Made by a program: the position numbers and the translations under genes
Notes under the pieces: generated by a model
Told to the model about the DNA's origin: nothing
Seen by the model: the letters and a program-made list of their open reading frames with translations, nothing else
Databases searched by the model: none
Source of the DNA: Candidatus Gerdarchaeota archaeon
Lineage (GTDB): Archaea > Asgardarchaeota > Heimdallarchaeia > JABLTI01
Assembly: GCA_016839405.1 (NCBI GenBank)
Contig: JAEOUJ010000126.1
Coordinates: 1 to 13,538, forward strand
DNA length: 13,538 bases
Reading direction: 5' to 3'
Shown here: positions 7,774 through 13,538 of the stretch, in pieces
Numbering within the stretch: the first letter of the stretch is position 1
Layout: each line of letters begins with the position of its first letter

Positions 7774-8766
7774 TTAGAATGCTCCTAAATCTCCATGTTT
7801 GAGTGTTCTTTTTTCTGCCAAATGAAATATTAAATATCCACCTAGCCAAAATAACACATCGAGTCCAATTAATATACCAACCATATATAACATGCTAGTA
7901 ATTGAATCATTAGCCATGAATAATGCTCGGATAGACATTAGACCCCAGGAAAATGGAAATGCATAAGCAACCCATTTTGCCCAATTTGGCAAAACATTAG
8001 CAGGATAGCGAATAGGAGAACAAATATACAATACATTATCTACAAATTCCGTTAAAACTCCTGGTTCTTTGAACACAAGAATAATTCCTGCAAATGCAAA
8101 GCTAAATCCGTATAAACCTATAATAACCAATACTAGAACAATTAATGTTAGTATTGCATCAACAAAGGTTATTTGCCAACTAACAAAAATCGTTAGTAAA
8201 GCAAACTGACCTATGATCTCTATTAAAGACCAGATAGTACTTCCTAAAGATGCACCAATCATTAAATTGATTCTTGATATAGGTGCTAACCAGATAAATT
8301 GCAATGTTCCAGAATGTTGTTCCCATCTTAAAGCATTGCCTGCACCCCAAATTGCTGAATCCAATATATTCCACAATAGGGCACCAATAAAGATGAATTC
8401 TAAGACATTAGCTGTACCAGTTAGTCGCTCAAAGTTCTCACTTTGTAATGCTGCACCTAATAGTGCTTGTCCTTGAAAAACAAAAGGAATTAACCACATC
8501 ATAGGCATAAGTGTCCAGAATATTATTTCCCAGGGGTATCGAAGTATCATTAGAACTTCTTTCTTTGTTATTACTAAAATCGTTTGAAGAGTGTTTTTTA
8601 ATCTAAGTAACCAATTTCTAGGCTTATCATTTGTTTTGAGTTTAATATCTGGTATTTCTATTTGTTTATCAACAACACTAGTATCCACTAGTATAGCTTC
8701 TTCTTCTTCTTGTATTGATTCATAGGGCGTTTCTTGTATTTTGATTTCTTCTTTTATAGTTGTCAC
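7774..8766 (-). CDS. ABC-2 type transporter permease (first permease of the operon)
   Basis: 330 residues from a GTG at 8766. It opens with an unusual acidic, hydrophilic cytoplasmic stretch of about 65 residues (many Glu, Asp, Lys) before the membrane region, then six predicted helices with the ABC-2 coupling motif EQHSGTLQFIWLAPISR. It is a distant paralog of permease 2. The longest frame begins at a TTG (8793), but GGTGA five bases before the GTG repeats the spacing of two other genes and supports the shorter form. It is 70 bases after the ATPase stop and directly abuts permease 2. Membrane half of an exporter of the DrrB/ABC-2 class; substrate cannot be inferred. Confidence 0.87.
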   Translation of the reverse strand: MTTIKEEIKIQETPYESIQEEEEAILVDTSVVDKQIEIPDIKLKTNDKPRNWLLRLKNTLQTILVITKKEVLMILRYPWEIIFWTLMPMMWLIPFVFQGQALLGAALQSENFERLTGTANVLEFIFIGALLWNILDSAIWGAGNALRWEQHSGTLQFIWLAPISRINLMIGASLGSTIWSLIEIIGQFALLTIFVSWQITFVDAILTLIVLVLVIIGLYGFSFAFAGIILVFKEPGVLTEFVDNVLYICSPIRYPANVLPNWAKWVAYAFPFSWGLMSIRALFMANDSITSMLYMVGILIGLDVLFWLGGYLIFHLAEKRTLKHGDLGAF

Positions 8767-8771
8767 TTTTT

Positions 8772-8776
8772 TCACC
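8772..8776 (-). promoter_or_regulatory. Shine-Dalgarno GGTGA of permease 1
   Basis: GGTGA-N5-GTG. It decides for the GTG at 8766 rather than the TTG at 8793. Confidence 0.6.
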
Positions 8777-8786
8777 TTATTTGATA

Positions 8787-8809
8787 CCCTCAATCCGGAG
8801 GGGACGTCC
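8787..8809. repeat. GC-rich intercistronic hairpin and palindrome between ATPase and permease 1
   Basis: CCCTC / GAGGG (8787-8791, 8798-8802) pairs around a six-base loop and runs into a perfect GGACGTCC palindrome (8802-8809). This is strikingly GC-rich for the surroundings and lies just upstream of the permease 1 ribosome site. It could be an mRNA processing or stability element; no T-run, so not a terminator. Confidence 0.4.
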
Positions 8810-8836
8810 TGTTTTCAAATTTGTAATTCTGATATA

Positions 8837-9955
8837 CTATTCATCTAAACCATCAGCTTCATCCTCAAGTTTACGACCAGTTAATTTGAGAAAAACATCT
8901 TCAAGTGTAGCTGATTTCAAAGCAAATTCATCCACTTTGATATTTGCATTGTAAATGTATTGCAATACATCACTTGCTATATCAGAACCATTTTCAATTA
9001 CTATATCAGTAAAGTAGAACTCATCTTCCTTCTTTGAAGTGATAGTTCCAATATTAGGTAAATCCTTGAATAGTGTTTTTGGTACGGCTTGCCGCGTTTG
9101 TAGATTTAGAATGTGTTTTTGTTTCATTCCTAATTTTAGTCGCTCAGGAGTATCAAGAGCAATTATTGAACCCTTATTTATTAGAGCTATACGATCACAG
9201 AGCTCATCTAAAATTCTCATATCATGAGTACAAAGTAGAATTGTTTTACCTTGCTTTTCCTGTAGTTCTTCTTTCAAAAATTTGCGGAATTCTTTACTCG
9301 CTCGAGGATCCAATCCTCTTTCTGCTTCATCAACAAGTAATATCGGAGGGTCATGCATTAAGGCACGACAAAATGCAACTTTCATCTTTTGACCAGTGCT
9401 AAGATTTTGGACAAGCTCATCCTTTTTATCCTTGAGTTTGAATCGACCAATTAATTCTAATGCTCGTTTTTCTGCTTCCTTTTTAGTTAAGTGATAAAGC
9501 CTACCAAAAAAGACTAAATTTTCAATTGGAGTCATTTTCCAGTAAAGCGAACGTTCTCCACCAGTAACCAATCCTATTGATGAACGTACTGGTGTTGGAT
9601 TCGTTCTAACATCATGTCCATTTACTTCTATAGTTCCAGTATCTGGCAAGACTAATGTTGAGATGATTTTTGTTATAGTAGTTTTTCCAGCACCATTTGG
9701 TCCTAATAAACCAAATATTTCACCTGATTTAATATCCAATGTAACTCCATTTAATGCATGAGTATGTTTTATTCGTTTTTTAAGTAATAGTCCTTTTTTA
9801 ATCCAAATCTCAGAAATGGTGGATTCATCATCTTCACCATTAATTTCAAAGTCTTTTTGGAACACTCGAAGTCTTCTTTTTACTGACACATATTTTTTTG
9901 ATATATTTTTAATTTCAATCATTTTTCTTTCAACTTTTTTTCTTTCTTTTTTCAT
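8837..9955 (-). CDS. ABC transporter ATP-binding protein (DrrA/CcmA-like, ABC-2 exporter)
   Basis: 372 residues. Walker A GPNGAGKT (85-92), ABC signature LSTGQ (185-189), Walker B ILLVDE (205-210) with the catalytic Glu210, D-loop GLDP and the switch His244 (CTHD) are all present, so it should hydrolyse ATP. After Walker B the usual Pro-Thr is replaced (DEAERGLDP), and the Q-loop region reads TGGERSLYW, as in a subset of ABC-2 exporters. There is an insertion of about 35 residues (residues 30-65) between the first strand and ALNGV, and a C-terminal DrrA-type domain. It powers the two permeases encoded next in the operon. The ATG at 9955 has no Shine-Dalgarno; ATG 9922 (residue 12), where the domain proper begins, is an alternative. 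Confidence 0.92.
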   Translation of the reverse strand: MKKERKKVERKMIEIKNISKKYVSVKRRLRVFQKDFEINGEDDESTISEIWIKKGLLLKKRIKHTHALNGVTLDIKSGEIFGLLGPNGAGKTTITKIISTLVLPDTGTIEVNGHDVRTNPTPVRSSIGLVTGGERSLYWKMTPIENLVFFGRLYHLTKKEAEKRALELIGRFKLKDKKDELVQNLSTGQKMKVAFCRALMHDPPILLVDEAERGLDPRASKEFRKFLKEELQEKQGKTILLCTHDMRILDELCDRIALINKGSIIALDTPERLKLGMKQKHILNLQTRQAVPKTLFKDLPNIGTITSKKEDEFYFTDIVIENGSDIASDVLQYIYNANIKVDEFALKSATLEDVFLKLTGRKLEDEADGLDE

Positions 9956-9957
9956 TT

Positions 9958-10093
9958 AGCGACTTCATATCAGAAAAAAATCAAGAAAGAACCAAAATTG
10001 AAACATATCTTGATGAGAAATTTATTCTAAATTCATTCATCAAGAAAGACTGTTCAAAAACAGGAGGTTTCTTGTCCAATAAATGAAGTCGCT
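9958..10093 (-). other. Candidate structured 5' leader RNA of the ABC operon, closed by an 11-bp inverted repeat
   Basis: Read on the minus strand, AGCGACTTCAT (10083-10093) is perfectly complementary to ATGAAGTCGCT (9958-9968), which ends two bases before the first ATG of the ATPase. Inside are, properly nested: CAAGAAACC (10066-10074) against GGTT-CTT-TCTTG (9982-9993, three-base bulge); a hairpin CTGTT/AACAG (10050-10063); and a 9-bp hairpin TCTTGATGA / TCATCAAGA (10037-10045, 10008-10016) that can extend by AATTT/AAATT. The order closing stem, inner stem, two hairpins is what a multi-branch regulatory leader looks like. A relic transposable element with terminal repeats is the alternative, but no flanking target duplication is seen. 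Folding was done by eye. Confidence 0.5.
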
Positions 10094-10108
10094 GGTTTTA
10101 CGCATGCA

Positions 10109-10118
10109 TTTATATTAA
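10109..10118. promoter_or_regulatory. TATA-like element usable in both directions
   Basis: TTTATATTAA on plus, TTAATATAAA on minus. At the usual ~25-base distance, starts would fall near 10090 on minus (the edge of the ABC leader structure) and near 10140 on plus (the edge of the candidate ncRNA). A GCATGC lies directly beside it. Confidence 0.4.
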
Positions 10119-10144
10119 GCAGTAAGTAATGCAATTATCATTTG

Positions 10145-10253
10145 AAATGAAATATTGCCAACCTAACTACACTTAACTATAAAGAGTAGCATGCGCCTTC
10201 CAGGCGCGCAATATCAACCGGCATTAGAAAGCCAAGTTTTGCGATTTTCATTT
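10145..10253 (+). ncRNA. Candidate structured non-coding RNA in a GC-rich island
   Basis: In this AT-rich window, 10186-10233 has 27 G/C of 48 by hand count. Complementary segments nest cleanly: outer stem AAATGAAA/TTTCATTT (10145-10152, 10246-10253); perfect inner stem ATATTGC/GCAATAT (10152-10158, 10208-10214; A10152 can pair in only one of the two); inside it hairpin CTAC-A-CTT/AAG-A-GTAG (10167-10189) and GC hairpin GCGCCT-TCC-AGGCGC (10193-10207), which abuts the inner stem with no linker; then GGC/GCC (10220-10222, 10231-10233). A TATA-like box lies ~30 bases upstream and an oligo-T run at 10284-10289 on the plus strand, so plus is preferred. No known RNA family recognised; strand and ends are inferred. 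Confidence 0.5.
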
Positions 10254-10283
10254 TACGGGACATAACTGTACCTCAAATTCTTA

Positions 10284-10289
10284 TTTTTT
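10284..10289 (+). terminator. Oligo-T run after the candidate ncRNA
   Basis: TTTTTT within TTATTTTTTCG, with more T-rich sequence after it, about 30 bases downstream of the outer stem. Archaeal RNA polymerase often stops at such runs. Confidence 0.35.
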
Positions 10290-10387
10290 CGTGTTTGTAT
10301 TTTATTTATAATATTTTTGGTTGGAAAGCGATAAAAAAGTGAAAATTATAAAGATTTTATATTAAATTCAATGTCGTTTTTTCTTCT

Positions 10388-10837
10388 TTAAATTTTTGAC
10401 AATCGAAAATCCTCTTTAATAATATTCAATACTACATGTGTTTCTGTTCTATCAACAAAAGGCATAGCTAATAATTTCTTTGCAAATTCACTAACTTCGC
10501 TACGATTCTTGAATTTAGCTATAACTATAGCATCGATTTTTCCAGTTACATCATATACGCAACAAACTCCAGGAAGTTTGGCAATTTGCTCCTCAGTTTC
10601 AAAGAGCTTACCTTTTGATAATTGAATTTCTGTTAAAATTGTTAATTCTAAGCCTAAAGCTTCATAATCAACAACTGCTGTATATCCCTTTATTATACCC
10701 TCATCTTCCAACGTTTTTAATCTTCTAGTTACTGTTGTTAGGTGTTTATTAGTTTCATTAGCAATAATTTGTGCTGGTATTCTAGCGTCTTCTATCAATA
10801 AGCGGAGTATTTTCATATCTATTTCATCAATGATCAT
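10388..10837 (-). CDS. Lrp/AsnC family transcriptional regulator
   Basis: 149 residues, the full length of the family. Residues 1-50 are the helix-turn-helix (DEIDMKILRLLIEDARIPAQIIA, then THKHLTTVTRRLKTLE-like recognition helix region, then GIIKGYTAVVDY); residues ~65-143 are the RAM ligand-binding/oligomerisation domain (GVCCVYDVTGKIDAIVIAKF). Such proteins form dimers to octamers that sense amino acids. It is divergent from glnA with a 161-base shared control region, and Lrp-type regulators that respond to glutamine are known in archaea, so control of glnA and of itself is a sound inference. ATG start at 10837. A well-placed TATA box lies 36-47 bases upstream. Confidence 0.92.
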   Translation of the reverse strand: MIIDEIDMKILRLLIEDARIPAQIIANETNKHLTTVTRRLKTLEDEGIIKGYTAVVDYEALGLELTILTEIQLSKGKLFETEEQIAKLPGVCCVYDVTGKIDAIVIAKFKNRSEVSEFAKKLLAMPFVDRTETHVVLNIIKEDFRLSKI

Positions 10838-10872
10838 TAATTCACACTCACTTAACAGTAGAATATAAACGA

Positions 10873-10884
10873 AATATATAAAAA
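10873..10884 (-). promoter_or_regulatory. TATA box of the lrp gene
   Basis: TTTTTATATATT on the minus strand, an exact inverted copy of the glnA TATA region. It predicts a transcript start near 10853 and a leader of about 16 bases. Confidence 0.6.
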
Positions 10885-10887
10885 TTA

Positions 10888-10955
10888 TTGCTTTTTTTGT
10901 TTCTATATGTTATAATTGTTGCAAAAATAACTCTTATTATGCAATAGTTATCGCA
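10888..10955. promoter_or_regulatory. Cluster of TTGC-type half-sites between lrp and glnA (putative Lrp operator)
   Basis: TTGCT (10888-10892), TTGCA (10919-10923), TGCAA (10940-10944) and TCGCA (10951-10955) start 31, 21 and 11 bases apart, near whole helical turns. The second and third form an inverted pair TTGCA-N16-TGCAA. Archaeal Lrp sites described for Sulfolobus Ss-LrpB have TTGYA-W5-TRCAA arms, to which these half-sites are similar. ATAACT/AGTTAT (10926-10931, 10945-10950) adds further symmetry. Confidence 0.45.
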
Positions 10956-10967
10956 TTTTTATATATT
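10956..10967 (+). promoter_or_regulatory. TATA box of glnA
   Basis: TTTTTATATATT, 31 bases before the ATG. It predicts a start near 10986 and a leader of only about 13 bases with no Shine-Dalgarno, so translation is nearly leaderless. Confidence 0.6.
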
Positions 10968-10998
10968 AAAAACAAAATCTTTCAATGAGTTTGATAAT

Positions 10999-12303
10999 AT
11001 GACCGATTTAAAAGAAAAATTAGAGAAATATGAGGCAATTCAAGTACAATTTAGTGATTTACATGGAGTCCTAAAAAGTGTAACAGTTCCAAGTGATAGT
11101 ATAAAAGATAATCCAGAAGAAGGCATCTGGTTTGATGGTTCATCAATACAGGGATTCACAAGAATTATTGAATCAGATCTTTATCTAAGACCTGATATTA
11201 ATACATTAATTAATTTGCCATGGAAAAAAGAAATTGCTTGTTTATGGGGTGATGTTTATACACCACATAACAAACCATTTAGTGGAGACCCTCGAGATGT
11301 TCTAAGAAGGACATGCAAAAAGGCAGAAGAAATGGGATTTATTTATAAAATAGGTGCTGAATTAGAATTTTTCCTTTTAGAGAAAAAAGATGGACTTTAT
11401 GTGCCAACAGATCATGCAGGTTATTTTGATAGCTCACCTTTCGATAAAGGATTTGAAATAAAACAAGATGTTCTTTCAAGTTCAAAATTGATGGGAATTC
11501 AATGCGAAATGGGTCATCATGAAGTTGCTCGAGGACAACAAGAAATAGATTTTAGATTTGATGAAGCGATGAAAACATCTGATAGAATAATGATGATGAA
11601 GTTGCTAATTCAAACAATTGCTAGACAACATGGATTATTTGCAAGTTTTATGCCAAAACCATTTTTCGGTCAGAATGGAAGTGGTATGCACTGTCATCAA
11701 TCACTTTGGACTTTAGATGGAAAAAATGCCTTTTATAATCCTTCAGATGAGTTATTATTATCAGATATCGCAAAACAGTTCATTGCAGGTCAATTAAAGT
11801 ATGCTAAAGAAATAATTAGTATTTTAGCTCCAACAGTGAATTCTTATAAGCGATTAGTTCCAGGTTATGAAGCTCCAGTTTATATCAGCTGGGCACAATT
11901 AAACAGATCTGCCCTTATTAGAATACCTAGAATCCCTAAGGATCGGAGTTCATCAGTTCGAGCTGAAATAAGATGTCCTGATCCTATGTGTAATCCTTAT
12001 TTAGCTATGGCTGTTATGCTAGAAGCTGGTTTGGAAGGAATAAAACAAAAATTAGAAATTCCACCACCACGACAAGAAAATTTGTATGATTTAGAGAGTG
12101 AGGAATTAATTTCATTAAAAGTAGATTATTTACCATCAAGTTTGTGGGAAGCAATTGATAATATGAGAAAATCAGAATTGGTAAAAAGAGTATTTGATCA
12201 ACCATTATTTGATTCATATATAAGAGCTAAATTAAAAGAATGGGATGATTATAGATTACAAGTAACAGATTGGGAAAAAAATCAGTATTTGATGAGGTTT
12301 TAA
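10999..12303 (+). CDS. glnA: Glutamine synthetase, type I (alpha-like)
   Basis: 434 residues, normal for GSI-alpha. It makes glutamine from glutamate, ammonia and ATP as a cytoplasmic dodecamer. Motifs in order: WFDGSSIQGF (44-53); metal ligands GAELEFF (119-125, Glu121/Glu123); MGHHEVARGQQEIDFRF (171-187); GSGMHCHQS (227-235); NSYKRLVPGYEAPVY (281-295) with the catalytic flap Glu291; EIRCPDPMCNPYLA (323-336); and a typical C-terminus (EWDDYRLQVTDWE). All active-site parts are present. Arg55 (GFTRIIESD) matches the Arg62 of B. subtilis GS that gives glutamine feedback inhibition in the alpha class. NLYDL (361-365) resembles the adenylylation loop of the beta class, but the beta-class insertion is absent. 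Controlled by the divergent Lrp gene by inference. Confidence 0.97.
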   Translation: MTDLKEKLEKYEAIQVQFSDLHGVLKSVTVPSDSIKDNPEEGIWFDGSSIQGFTRIIESDLYLRPDINTLINLPWKKEIACLWGDVYTPHNKPFSGDPRDVLRRTCKKAEEMGFIYKIGAELEFFLLEKKDGLYVPTDHAGYFDSSPFDKGFEIKQDVLSSSKLMGIQCEMGHHEVARGQQEIDFRFDEAMKTSDRIMMMKLLIQTIARQHGLFASFMPKPFFGQNGSGMHCHQSLWTLDGKNAFYNPSDELLLSDIAKQFIAGQLKYAKEIISILAPTVNSYKRLVPGYEAPVYISWAQLNRSALIRIPRIPKDRSSSVRAEIRCPDPMCNPYLAMAVMLEAGLEGIKQKLEIPPPRQENLYDLESEELISLKVDYLPSSLWEAIDNMRKSELVKRVFDQPLFDSYIRAKLKEWDDYRLQVTDWEKNQYLMRF

Positions 12304-12305
12304 TT

Positions 12306-13136
12306 TCAAGGATTCTTAGAATAATCTGCAACTAACATACCATAATAAGTGGGAGCTTTATTGACATGAAGTTTTGGTTGGAATTTCATTTTGCCTATCA
12401 TTCCTTGTAACATAACAAAACCAACATAACCACAAACTTTTGCTTCATCTAATTTTGGGATTACCTTCTTCAAGAGAATATTTTCATCTAATGTTCCAGC
12501 CCATTGACCAATTAAATCATCGAAATCAGAAGCAGCTTCATTATATCCATAAGGGCCATCTTTTAAATGTGTATGCGCTAAATCGGCACTAATTATTACA
12601 ACTACTCTTCTTTTTAATTTTTCAAAAAACAATCTTAAATCATTGCCTAATGTTAATGTTTCAGGTATCATGTCTTTAGCCATTTCTATTCGCTTTAATG
12701 GTTGTGACATTATTACAAATTTAGCATGTAAATCTTTTAGAAACCAAAGAGGAACAGCTTCACCCCAACGCAATGGAATTTCCATACTGGGGGCATATGA
12801 AGCAATACCACTAACAGCTGTTTCTTTATCTAAAAGATAATCTAATAATTTCTCAGATGTATCCTGATCTAATTTAACATCACAAGTAAATTCTTTATAG
12901 TCACCGTTCCATTCGGCTGAACATTTTGCGTTTTTATTTAAATAAATCCCAAAATCGTTAGAATTAGAAATGCCGTGTGGTGAAGTTAGAAAAATAAGAT
13001 CAGGTTTAAGATCTTTTATTTGCTTGCTAATTGCTACCATTGCATTATGTAAATCCTCTGCTCCTTGTTTTTTCGCTTTTTTATGATCTAGAATCATGGA
13101 ACCATGTGGTAAAATGAAAGCACCAACAATACCCAT
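12306..13136 (-). CDS. LigB/MEMO-like class III extradiol dioxygenase superfamily protein
   Basis: 276 residues, ATG at 13136. Start GAFILPHGSMIL gives His11 and LIFLTSPHG gives His54, the two His positions that bind iron in LigB-type ring-cleaving dioxygenases; SADLAHTH (183-190) and GPYGYNEAASDFD (194-206) are the later conserved block. Archaeal members of this superfamily (PF02900-like and the MEMO1/AMMECR1 neighbours) are often of unknown substrate, so dioxygenase activity is a family inference. Cytoplasmic, no signal. It converges on glnA with only two bases between the stop codons, so transcripts must overlap. A degenerate ribosome site (AAGGTTGAT) lies just before the ATG. Confidence 0.85.
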   Translation of the reverse strand: MGIVGAFILPHGSMILDHKKAKKQGAEDLHNAMVAISKQIKDLKPDLIFLTSPHGISNSNDFGIYLNKNAKCSAEWNGDYKEFTCDVKLDQDTSEKLLDYLLDKETAVSGIASYAPSMEIPLRWGEAVPLWFLKDLHAKFVIMSQPLKRIEMAKDMIPETLTLGNDLRLFFEKLKRRVVVIISADLAHTHLKDGPYGYNEAASDFDDLIGQWAGTLDENILLKKVIPKLDEAKVCGYVGFVMLQGMIGKMKFQPKLHVNKAPTYYGMLVADYSKNP

Positions 13137-13225
13137 TAAATCAACCTTCTGTTTCAGAGGAATTAAATTATCTCAATTTCCTTTATTTAGTTTTTCGTCA
13201 AAAATTTTTGAAAAAAATTTCGAAA

Positions 13226-13235
13226 CTTTAAATAC
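13226..13235 (+). promoter_or_regulatory. BRE/TATA promoter of the last gene
   Basis: CTTTAAATAC preceded by CGAAA, a close match to the archaeal BRE-TATA pattern. The expected start is near 13256, about 10 bases before the ATG. Confidence 0.6.
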
Positions 13236-13266
13236 AAAAGTCACAATTCTATTGTTTTTGATTAAT

Positions 13267-13538
13267 ATGAGCGAGAAAAAACCAACAAAATTTTACAATA
13301 AATTTGAAACAACATATTTTAATTTATTCAAAATAAGATTCGATACACTTGCAGATATAACTAATGCTTTTAGTAAGAGGATCGGAAAGAAAGAATCTTA
13401 TGAAATAGTTGAAAAATTATCTGAAGAAAAATCAATTGAAAGTGTTCAAAAAATAATTGCAGATAACCCAATTAATAATTTTAGGGAATATAAAGAACTA
13501 TTCTTAAAACAAATGAATTCTGATTTTATGAAAAATAC
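13267..13538 (+). CDS. Unrecognised small protein, N-terminal part (cut by window edge)
   Basis: Open from an ATG at 13267 to the end of the window (90 codons). The sequence begins MSEKKPTKFYNKFETTYFN and is Lys/Glu-rich and helical with no membrane segment; phrases such as GKKESYEIVEKLSEE and NPINNFREYKELFLKQMN recall the N-terminal helical part of proteins annotated as L-2-amino-thiazoline-4-carboxylate hydrolase-like, but the diagnostic part would lie beyond the edge, so that is only a guess. A good BRE/TATA box and AT-rich near-leaderless start support it as a real gene. Divergent from the dioxygenase-like gene. Confidence 0.7.
   Translation, partial: MSEKKPTKFYNKFETTYFNLFKIRFDTLADITNAFSKRIGKKESYEIVEKLSEEKSIESVQKIIADNPINNFREYKELFLKQMNSDFMKN

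Larger units (their letters stand above)
9956..10387. other. 432-base gene-free region between ABC operon and lrp
   Basis: No convincing protein gene on either strand. It holds the structured leader (9958-10093), a central bidirectional TATA-like element (10109-10118), the candidate ncRNA (10145-10253), a plus-strand oligo-T run (10284-10289), and AT-rich sequence after lrp including a six-T run read on the minus strand near 10331-10336 that could end the lrp transcript. Confidence 0.7.

Noticed and set aside
9073..9402. 109-codon plus-strand frame opposite the ABC ATPase
   Set aside because: It lies entirely opposite conserved ATPase motifs, has no recognisable domain or promoter, and is a shadow.
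9981..10040. 19-codon minus-strand reading frame in the ABC leader as a leader peptide
   Set aside because: No ribosome site before its ATG, and no run of a single amino acid; likely chance.
9970..10045. TTGATGA and CTGA on the minus strand as C and D boxes of a box C/D RNA
   Set aside because: The first C-box base is wrong, spacing is about 70 bases, and no convincing D'/C' pair was found.
9958..10093. MITE or IS remnant with 11-bp terminal repeats
   Set aside because: No target-site duplication at the flanks and internal stems make a leader RNA more likely; kept as the alternative in the feature entry.
10187..10210. The hairpin with loop CTTCCAG has the exact shape of a tRNA-Gly(UCC) anticodon arm
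   Set aside because: No T-arm GTTCRA sequence, no G18G19-type D-loop and no matching 7-bp acceptor stem at the right distances, so it is not a tRNA as far as can be seen.
10210..10225. CCGGTTGAT on the minus strand recalls the first bases of archaeal 16S rRNA
   Set aside because: Only nine bases agree; the following sequence is not rRNA.
10985..11002. Five-codon upstream frame ATG...TGA overlapping the glnA ATG
   Set aside because: The predicted transcript starts at about the same base, so it is probably not translated.
1..13538. CRISPR array, prophage, transposase or toxin-antitoxin genes
   Set aside because: No regularly spaced repeats and no such protein motifs were seen on either strand.

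Overview
This is AT-rich DNA that reads as archaeal, possibly from an Asgard-type lineage, though the sequence does not prove that rank. The signs are: TATA/BRE-like boxes about 25 nt before likely transcript starts; Shine-Dalgarno sites of the GGTGA(T) type; a preprotein with a class III (prepilin peptidase) signal; a one-domain Lrp/AsnC regulator; a KaiC/RAD55-like RecA-fold protein; and oligo-T ends after genes. TTG starts look common. Fifteen protein genes are supported, two of them cut by the window edges.

Left part (1-5921): an extended-SDR nucleotide-sugar or steroid-type epimerase (minus, cut at base 1) is divergent from a KaiC-like protein that has lost its Walker A lysine. Then, on the minus strand, come a multi-membrane DUF1624/HGSNAT-like acyltransferase and two tandem paralogous small winged-helix-like proteins that share three cysteines in identical register. 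On the plus strand follow an EamA/DMT transporter and an all-helical protein built of ~43-residue repeats.

Middle part (5931-10387): all genes lie on the minus strand. An ABC-2 exporter operon (ATPase, permease 1, permease 2) ends in a good hairpin/oligo-T terminator and is followed by a separately promoted type IV pilin-like secreted protein. The start codons of permease 1, permease 2 and the pilin-like protein are fixed by a repeated GGTGA-N5-start arrangement, which shortens the longest reading frames. Upstream of the ABC operon is a 432-base gene-free stretch that is the most interesting part of the window. It holds (a) a 136-nt block closed by a perfect 11-bp inverted repeat with nested helices, ending two bases before the first ATG of the ATPase, and (b) a GC-richer island that folds on paper into a junction RNA, with an oligo-T run after it on the plus strand. 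A single TATA-like element between them could serve both directions.

Right part (10388-13538): an Lrp/AsnC regulator is divergent from a type I-alpha glutamine synthetase (glnA). Both have the same 12-base TATA region in opposite orientation, and TTGC-type half-sites are spaced by near-whole helical turns between them. This is a likely nitrogen-responsive regulatory pair. glnA runs tail-to-tail, 2 bases apart, into a LigB/MEMO-type dioxygenase-superfamily gene. The last gene (plus strand, cut at the right edge) is an unrecognised small protein, perhaps of the ATC-hydrolase-like family.
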